NCBI GenBank assembly: GCA_030704615.1
Contig: CM060731.1
Location: 39,930,001-39,994,000, forward strand
Length of the DNA stretch: 64,000 nucleotides
Direction: 5' to 3'
Source of the DNA: Takakia lepidozioides
Lineage: Eukaryota; Streptophyta; Takakiopsida; Takakiales; Takakiaceae
Position 1 is the stretch's first letter. Every line of letters starts with the position of its first letter. The notes below the pieces were generated by a model. The model had not been told where the DNA came from. It was given only the letters and a program-made list of their open reading frames with translations, and did no database searches. This document shows, in pieces, positions 59,856 through 64,000 of the stretch. Position numbers and translations under genes: made by a program.

Positions 59856-60771
59856 TTGATGAAGAATTGGACATGGGATTTGGTTGATTTGCCGCTAGGA
59901 AAGAAACCTATTCATTGTAAGTGGGTGTTTAAGTTGAAAGTCAATCTTGATGGAAGTGTGGAGCGGTATAAGGCTAGGCTAGTGGCCAAAGGATTTTCTC
60001 AGCAGAGAGGCATTGACTTTGGAGTGACGTTTTCTACGGTCGTCAAGTTTGATTCTATCATGACTGTATTGGCCATAGTAGCGAGTGAAGATCTCGAGGT
60101 TTTACAGTTTGATATAAAGACAACGTTCCTAAATAGAGATCTAGAAGAAGAGATCTATATGATGCAGCCACCATGCTTTGAGGAGGAGGGCAATGAAACT
60201 AAGGTTTGCAGGCTACTGAAAAGCCTTTATGGCTTAAGGCAGGCATCAAGAATGTGGAACAAGAGATTCAATGAGTTTCTAGTCAAATACAAGTTGGTTC
60301 CGAGTCTTGCTGATCCATGTGTATATCTCAGTGCCACGTCTCCAAGGTTGATTGTGATGTCCAATATTTGTTGATGACAGACTGGTTTGTGGAAAACAAG
60401 TTGCAGCAATGGACGAAATGGTACAAGAGATGAATGAGGTCTTTGAGGCCACAACTGGACCATGAGAAGTGTATGTTGGTCTACATATTACACGAAATAG
60501 AGATGAGAGGCTCTTATACGTGGATCATGCTCAGTATGTCAGAAGAATGATAAAAAAAATTGGCTTTGAAGATGCTAATCCAATTGCTACTCCAGCGGAT
60601 CTGAACGTACATCTTTACAGTGAAGGAGATTTCAATACTAGTCTCCACGATGAGCCAGCAATTGTCAATTTCCCTTACACAGAGATTGTAGGGAGTTTAA
60701 TGTTTGCGGCAATTGGCTCTAGACCAGACATCTCACATGTAGTGACGGTTTGCAACTACCTCACAGGGTAG
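59856..60771 (+). pseudogene. Copia reverse transcriptase region, interrupted
   Basis: It contains CKWVFKLKVNLDGSVERYKA, ARLVAKGFSQQRGIDF, LQFDIKTTFLN and SLYGLRQASRMWNKRF. A stop near 60374 falls beside the catalytic motif, which reads IFVDDRLVCG (normally YVDD) in another frame. A second stop (about 60462) precedes VGLHITRN and GSLMFAAIGSRPDI. There is no RNase H. Confidence 0.85.
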
Positions 60772-61042
60772 AGATGGTATCCTACTCCATCACATACACG
60801 TGTATATATGTACATACATATAGATGTATACATATATTAAAATGTGGTGCAGGTATTCATATTACCAAGCGTCGGGCCTGTCCAGCCAACCCTGCTCTTC
60901 CAACCCTCGATGGGTTGGTAACATTGGATCGTGCTCTCTTCATGTTCTCACTCTCTTTCTTGCCCTTGGGGGACTCCCAGTACTTCACCAATGCATCCCA
61001 ATGGCAGGACTCTACACTCAGAGGGCATGGACCTCCAACCTT

Positions 61043-61583
61043 TCACACCATCTTTAACTTTTGGCAGTGTACTTTTATAATCCTCCCACATGCTTTCTGG
61101 AACTTGTCAACGCTCATAAGTTTAGGATAGTACTCAAAATCCTCGTCTATGGATTCCTTAACCTTGGCCATGTCACTGGGTTCTTGCTTGTCTGCTAGCA
61201 AAATGCTAGGATCAAGATATCTGATGCAGAGTCTCCGCAAGGATCTCTGCCAGTAATCCTTCCCCTCACACCCCTTTAGAGTTTAATTGTACCTTGTGCG
61301 GCTTCAGCCCAACAGATTTGCGGGCTTTTGCATCAGTTTCATGTTCATTTGCGGCCAGCCTTTTTTGCCTTTTTTTGTTTGCAGCCTGCGACACAACATC
61401 CCCTTGTTGTGTGGAATCTTGATCATCACCAGCAGGGGGGGTGAATGGAGGAGTAACACCATTAAAAGGGGGCCCTACCCACTGCCCACCAGTGGCGTTG
61501 CATGGAGGGCCCAAGTTTGGGCACCTCTTTGTACCCAAGCTCCTTGGGGTCCTCCATTGGATCCACTTGGAATCCATGACCAC
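61043..61583 (-). pseudogene. Unrecognised coding relic, two frames
   Basis: A minus frame from 61583 contains QAANKKRQKRLAANEHETDA and ends at a stop about 61266. A second frame, overlapping with a one-base shift, continues RRLCIRYLDPSILLADKQEP, then ESIDEDFEYYPKLMSVDKF and CGRIIKVHC to about 61043. The composition looks like real protein with a frameshift between. I recognise no family. It could be a transposon-associated DNA-binding protein or an orphan gene. Confidence 0.35.
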
Positions 61584-62466
61584 GTGTTCATCATTTGTGG
61601 AGGGGCCATGGGCTCCTGCCAGGTAGGTGGTACTTTACTGATGACATAATGACATAAGCTAGGACAAAACAGATATCATGATGTTTCATGATATAGTTTT
61701 TGTTCTAAAATAGTTTATCAGTTTTCTTGCTTACTTTTTTTTCGAGTAAGAACTTTATAGTACCTAGCAAGGTGTATCAGGACCAGGTTTAGGCCATGGA
61801 ATAATATCTTAAGGTACCATGACAGGCTGGTTGTAGGACCATATCAGCTAATGTTTTAGAATCCATTTTCTGCATATGTCATTTCCTCAAACCCACTGCT
61901 AGCCTGAAGGTAATCATAGCAGTGCAAACATACAAGCAAGCACTACTCGCAAGAACATGGCTATCTGAGTCACTGTAAGTAGATGCATTTCATGAGCCAT
62001 TCAACTTCCTAAAAAAGTTTCATGTGTAGGCTTGAAACTGATATATCAGTGCCAAGATATTCTGAGGGACATATGAATGCACACTACAACATGAGGACGA
62101 GGCAAAATGATATGAGTTAATCACTAAAGAGTCCCCAACACACTCGCCCCTCCATTTGCTACAAATCGCAGCACTCAATGACTGAATCACCCATTCACCA
62201 ATGCCCCCAAAACAGTTGCAAAACGCAGCTTCTTAATTATAATTTCTCCAGCCTCTCCCTCACTCTTAGTCCAGCCCCACACACTCCCTTCTCCATCAGT
62301 TCATCACTCCAAAGATCGTTCCTCCGCCATACCCCCCAGCCTCTTACTCACTCCGATTTACCCTAAACCTTGCTCGGTTCTGCCTCTACCTCTGCTTTAC
62401 ACAAAACCCTATCCTAAACCCTACACATCATCAAAATGCTCAATTGCTTCCACAATCTGAGAGGAA

Positions 62467-62757
62467 CTAAGGGTGAGAGAGGGGGAGAGACAGAGACAGA
62501 GACAGAAGGGGTCTTAGGGATCCCACCGCGGGCTTGTTACCCTCCTTGGTTGGGGTAGATGTCCTTAAGGGCCGCTTGGAAGGAGTCATGCGAACGACGA
62601 TCTTCTCAGCACTCTGCTCTTCCTCCTCGTCCGTGCTCTCGCTCTCTGCTGAGTAGACAACACTAGGAGTCGCTCCACTATCCTCCCCCGGGTTGCTCTC
62701 CAAGTCGCTCGACTCCTTCTCCGCCACCCCCATGTGAACATGACTCCTCTCCCTCAA
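62467..62757 (-). CDS. Hypothetical acidic frame, possible first exon
   Basis: The minus frame includes MGVAEKESSDLESNPGEDSG and a run STDEEEEQSAEKIVVRMTP, then a basic, proline- and threonine-rich stretch and a low-complexity tail from a gagagagac tract. No family is known to me. It lies about 900 bp upstream of the coding relic at 61.0-61.6 kb on the same strand, so it could be a first exon of the same gene. Confidence 0.25.
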   Translation of the reverse strand: MRERSHVHMGVAEKESSDLESNPGEDSGATPSVVYSAESESTDEEEEQSAEKIVVRMTPSKRPLRTSTPTKEGNKPAVGSLRPLLSLSLSLPLSHP

Positions 62758-63014
62758 ACGAGTACTCCTTCACATTGGGTCGTTCCACACATAACGAGCA
62801 GTACGCGGGGGTCTTTGTTTCTCTCTACTCTCCCACAATCGCCCGGGTCACTCACAACAAAACGCCCTCACGAGCCCAAGAAGCTCAAAAAGCGAAGCAC
62901 ACACACTGAGTATGCTCGCGTGAGAGACATGAGGTTGTCCAAGTGCCGAGTTGCATCCGACGGTCCACGTCCATCCAATGGCGGAGGTGGGATGTGGATA
63001 CGTCGCTTTTTTTA

Positions 63015-63954
63015 CACTACAACAGATCGTGATATATCTGACTGCCAAGGCGCAGTAGTCATGGTTTTCCTGACTTTGACCATGACTTCCCTGTATTTTT
63101 GGACCAAATGAGACTTCACGTAGTCGTTGAAATGACTACGTGACTACGTAGTCCTCTTGGCGATTACTTTGGTAGACGTCGTCATGACTGTATGGCTTCG
63201 CACTAGAGGGAAGGGTGGTCAACGATGGTTGACCAGCGCGAGCTTGCCACCAAATAGTCGCCGGAATGACTTCTAGTGCAAGCTTGGTAACCAAAAGGTT
63301 TAATTTTTTATAAAAGTTGCTTATAGCTTATAGCTTATAGCATAGTCATTTCCATGACTACAGTGTACATGGATGAGGTTACATAGTCATGATGACTACT
63401 GGGGATTTTGTAATTTGGTGTGTATAATACAATTAAAACACCATATGATCATATGAATGATTAATGGGTGTATTGGTTAACAGGTAGTGAACTATAATTC
63501 TTATAGTAAAGAGGTTGCATGTTCAAACTCTTCTAAGTACAATCAAATGGATAAGATGGCCCTAGGGTTAGTAGACGAGCTAGGGATAGCACGTGGTACC
63601 CTTGATGGACTGCCACGTGGTTTTTTTATTATTATAAAATGCATTATGCCACGTGGCACAATGCGGTGCGACGCGACGTTTGATATATGTTTTTATTTTT
63701 TAAGTTTTTTTAATTTAGTTTAATTTTTTAAATCAATTGCGCCTCGCCACGTGGCGCGGCTGCAGTATGGTGTATATGACTGCAGTGAGAGATATCACTT
63801 GGTTCATATGACTGTAGTCATCCGGACCGTACCATCCTGTACTCATTGTATTGACTTGGTTTGCACGACTTACAGTCATAGAAGTCATATGTACCGTTTT
63901 ATGACTGCAGAATAGTCATATATACAGTCATAAATACCGCGATCTATTGTAGTG
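63015..63954. mobile_element. Small non-autonomous CACTA element with 3-bp target duplication
   Basis: The left end CACTACAACAGATCGTGATA and the reverse complement of the right end CACTACAATAGATCGCGGTA are inverted repeats. The flanks are tta on both sides (63012-63014 and 63955-63957). Subterminal DNA is rich in gtcatgactac and tatgactg words, as in the 52.6-55.7 kb element, so the two belong to related families. The element is 940 bp with no transposase. Four CACGTG sites lie at 63590, 63614, 63650 and 63748. Confidence 0.9.
63460..63535 (+). repeat. tRNA-like remnant inside the small CACTA element
   Basis: The sequence gtgtattggttaacagg (A-box-like) is followed by gcatgttcaaactc (B-box-like) at tRNA spacing. 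The stems do not pair well enough for a working tRNA. Confidence 0.25.
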
Positions 63955-64000
63955 TTATAAAAAAAATTAGGGTACATATTAACCACTACACTAGTGTCCA

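Larger units (their letters stand above)
57060..60771 (+). mobile_element. Decayed, 3'-truncated Copia LTR retrotransposon
   Basis: Domains appear in Copia order: gag, zinc knuckle, protease, integrase, reverse transcriptase. Reading requires several frame changes and in-frame stops. The sequence stops being recognisable at about 60771, just where the connection to RNase H begins (VCNYLTG, then stop). RNase H and the 3' LTR are absent. It cannot encode a working polyprotein. Domain order (integrase before reverse transcriptase) excludes Gypsy. Confidence 0.88.

Noticed and set aside
62089-62110. CACTACAACATGAGG as another CACTA terminus, and gttgtagtg near 13603 as a matching right end
   Set aside because: Neither has a partner end at a sensible distance or a 3-bp duplication; short matches like these occur by chance.
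1-64000. CRISPR arrays, bacterial operons, rRNA genes or an organelle origin for the window
   Set aside because: No regularly spaced short repeats with unique spacers, no rRNA or organelle genes, and the recognised genes have spliceosomal introns.

Overview
This window looks like a gene-poor stretch of a land-plant nuclear genome. The evidence is a plant-type thermospermine synthase gene (ACL5-like) with ten exons and GT-AG introns, a plant-type nuclear poly(A)-binding protein gene (PABN-like) with seven exons, an intron-free DYW-class PPR gene, a cytochrome P450 fragment, and a dense set of plant-style transposable elements. The PPR sequence style and the repeat load suggest a large genome, perhaps a fern, lycophyte or gymnosperm, but I cannot fix the species.

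Layout. 1-19.8 kb is almost all repeats: a LINE relic near 5.1 kb, a tRNA-derived SINE at 8.4 kb, two TTAA-flanked inverted-repeat elements (8.6-9.0 and 10.3-11.2 kb), hAT-like termini at 11.6-12.2 kb, a GAGCATCC-ended element (13.6-14.6 kb) and a pair of TATA-bearing direct repeats (14.9-16.4 kb). 19.8-24.5 kb holds the ACL5-like gene on the plus strand. 24.5-27.3 kb holds a PPR relic and a repeat. 27.3-30.5 kb holds the PABN-like gene on the minus strand, convergent with ACL5. 32.3-33.3 kb and 49.7-50.6 kb carry an inverted pair of one ~0.9 kb repeat. 36.0-37.2 kb is a foldback element with TA target duplications. A second SINE copy lies at 38.3 kb and a P450 fragment at 38.7-39.1 kb. The DYW PPR gene is at 40.6-42.7 kb on the minus strand. 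42.9-44.7 kb is T-rich repeat and satellite DNA.

50.9-52.1 kb is a hAT-type element with a perfect 8-bp target duplication. 52.6-55.7 kb is a CACTA element with a 3-bp target duplication. It carries antisense PPR gene fragments, and its empty site is preserved in an adjacent tandem duplicate (56.0-56.4 kb). 57.1-60.8 kb is a decayed, 3'-truncated Copia retrotransposon. 63.0-63.95 kb is a second, small CACTA element. Both CACTA elements carry clusters of CACGTG.

The three intact-looking host genes belong to unrelated processes: polyamine synthesis, nuclear mRNA polyadenylation and organelle RNA editing. There is no sign that they act together. The most interesting structure is the PPR-carrying CACTA element with its filled and empty sites side by side. 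All exon boundaries, identities and family calls were made by reading the sequence. No alignment or database search was run.
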